Shown in pieces: positions 63,422 to 64,000 of a DNA stretch of 64,000 nt. The DNA lies in assembly GCF_900128505.1 (NCBI RefSeq), contig NZ_LT669941.1, forward strand, positions 3,766,728 to 3,830,727, given 5' to 3'. This stretch comes from Parabacteroides timonensis. GTDB taxonomy: Bacteria > Bacteroidota > Bacteroidia > Bacteroidales > Tannerellaceae. Made by a program: the position numbers and the translations under genes. The notes under the pieces were generated by a model. That model was not told the origin of the DNA. It ran no database searches and saw nothing but the letters and a program-made list of their open reading frames with translations. Positions within the stretch are counted from its first letter, which is position 1. The number at the start of each line of letters is the position of its first letter.

Positions 63422-64000
63422 CACCGGTCAGTGTATTATATTGCTGGTTTGTAAAATGATATTCGGTATAATCTTTTGCATTCTCCGACAGGCGCAGCGT
63501 TTGTACAGCCATATTTTTCTTATCTATCGAGATAACGATCTCCGAGATATAAGCCTGTACACTTTTAGAAACCGGACGGATCTTAACCACATAAAGAGAA
63601 GGCGACTCATAATATTCCAACTTATACGCCGATGTCATACTACTCAGATCGCCAACCATACAGGCAGCCAGCATCCCTTTCATTTCATTCATCATCTGGT
63701 TGGAACCCAGGTTGACAACATTGCTTTTCCCTTCGGATACGATCTTTAGCTTTTGGCCATTGATAATAATCTGATAATCGACCGGTGAGGTATAATCCAT
63801 CCGGATCATGTTCTCCTGTTTATAATAGAAACGTCCCTTCGAGATAATTTTCTCATTAAAAACGTCCAGAAACTTCTCCTGTGTAAAATCACTTTCAATA
63901 GAAGAGAGCGAAGCCGCTTCCTTCTTCAGCCGCTCCTGGAACTCAGCTGTCGAAACCAACGGTTTCAGATCCTTTTGAGCCGTCATCGGCAAATAAAAGG
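63399..64000 (-). CDS. LolA-like periplasmic lipid carrier of the polyene cluster (5' end outside window)
   Basis: The frame runs off the right edge; the visible part begins in the signal peptide (FYLPMTAQ) and gives about 197 mature residues. LolA features are seen: LSSIESDFTQEKFLDVFNEK, ISKGRFYYKQENMIRMDYTS, and QIIINGQKLKIVSEGKSNVV, ending DEKFVIR. It should carry a hydrophobic product across the periplasm, by analogy with the LolA paralogues of aryl-polyene and flexirubin clusters. The housekeeping lolA is expected elsewhere; I judge this a paralogue from context, not from a comparison. Confidence 0.87.
   Translation of the reverse strand, partial: FYLPMTAQKDLKPLVSTAEFQERLKKEAASLSSIESDFTQEKFLDVFNEKIISKGRFYYKQENMIRMDYTSPVDYQIIINGQKLKIVSEGKSNVVNLGSNQMMNEMKGMLAACMVGDLSSMTSAYKLEYYESPSLYVVKIRPVSKSVQAYISEIVISIDKKNMAVQTLRLSENAKDYTEYHFTNQQYNTLTGDEKFVIR

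Overview
The window comes from a member of the Bacteroidales, most likely a gut Parabacteroides or Bacteroides; the genus is my inference from gene content. Supporting signs are two SusC/SusD pairs, a one-chain hybrid two-component sensor, a DPP-IV-type S9 peptidase, a DUF2723 membrane protein, many lipoproteins, weak or absent Shine-Dalgarno sequences, and promoters of the Bacteroidetes type (TTG, about 19-20 bases, TAnnTTTG). I saw no rRNA, tRNA, CRISPR array, transposase or phage gene.

Layout. 0-3.5 kb: the end of one SusC and its SusD. 3.6-5.8 kb: glycyl-tRNA synthetase and a lipoprotein FKBP isomerase. 5.9-21.6 kb: a glycan utilisation locus with a hybrid two-component regulator (+) facing a minus-strand operon of two alpha-galactosidase-type enzymes, SusC, SusD and a GH2 beta-mannosidase, which fits side-chain and oligosaccharide processing of galactomannan. 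21.8-28.9 kb: a looser region with an SH3/membrane protein, a LiaF-like/LytTR pair, a DUF417 protein, a radical SAM enzyme and an AraC regulator. Interspersed here are three copies of a minus-strand element that I read as a small-RNA family with its own promoters and terminators. 29-32.5 kb: frdCAB. 32.7-44.5 kb: mostly plus-strand genes (PAP2 phosphatase, TlpA-like redoxin, flavin-binding protein, collagen-like lipoprotein, cysE, rRNA methyltransferase, DPP-IV, purD, two membrane proteins). 44.6-51.8 kb: a DUF4221 lipoprotein, then a minus-strand operon of DUF2723 protein, polysaccharide deacetylase, queG and S37 peptidase.

52.2-64 kb: minus-strand genes that form part of an aryl-polyene/flexirubin-like cluster, cut off by the window end: LolA-like carrier, lipoprotein, FabZ-like dehydratase, GT2-DUF2062 fusion, a giant MMPL-acyltransferase-methyltransferase fusion, a CrtI-like oxidoreductase, a C45-type acyltransferase and a PaaK-like adenylating enzyme. 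Ketosynthases and acyl carrier proteins would have to lie beyond the right edge.

The two least ordinary signals are the three-copy small-RNA family (23.0, 25.4 and 28.7 kb), where the terminator sequence changes but the hairpin remains, and a 17-base palindrome, TTACGA-N5-TCGTAA, in the promoters of two unrelated envelope genes 10 kb apart, which suggests a shared repressor.
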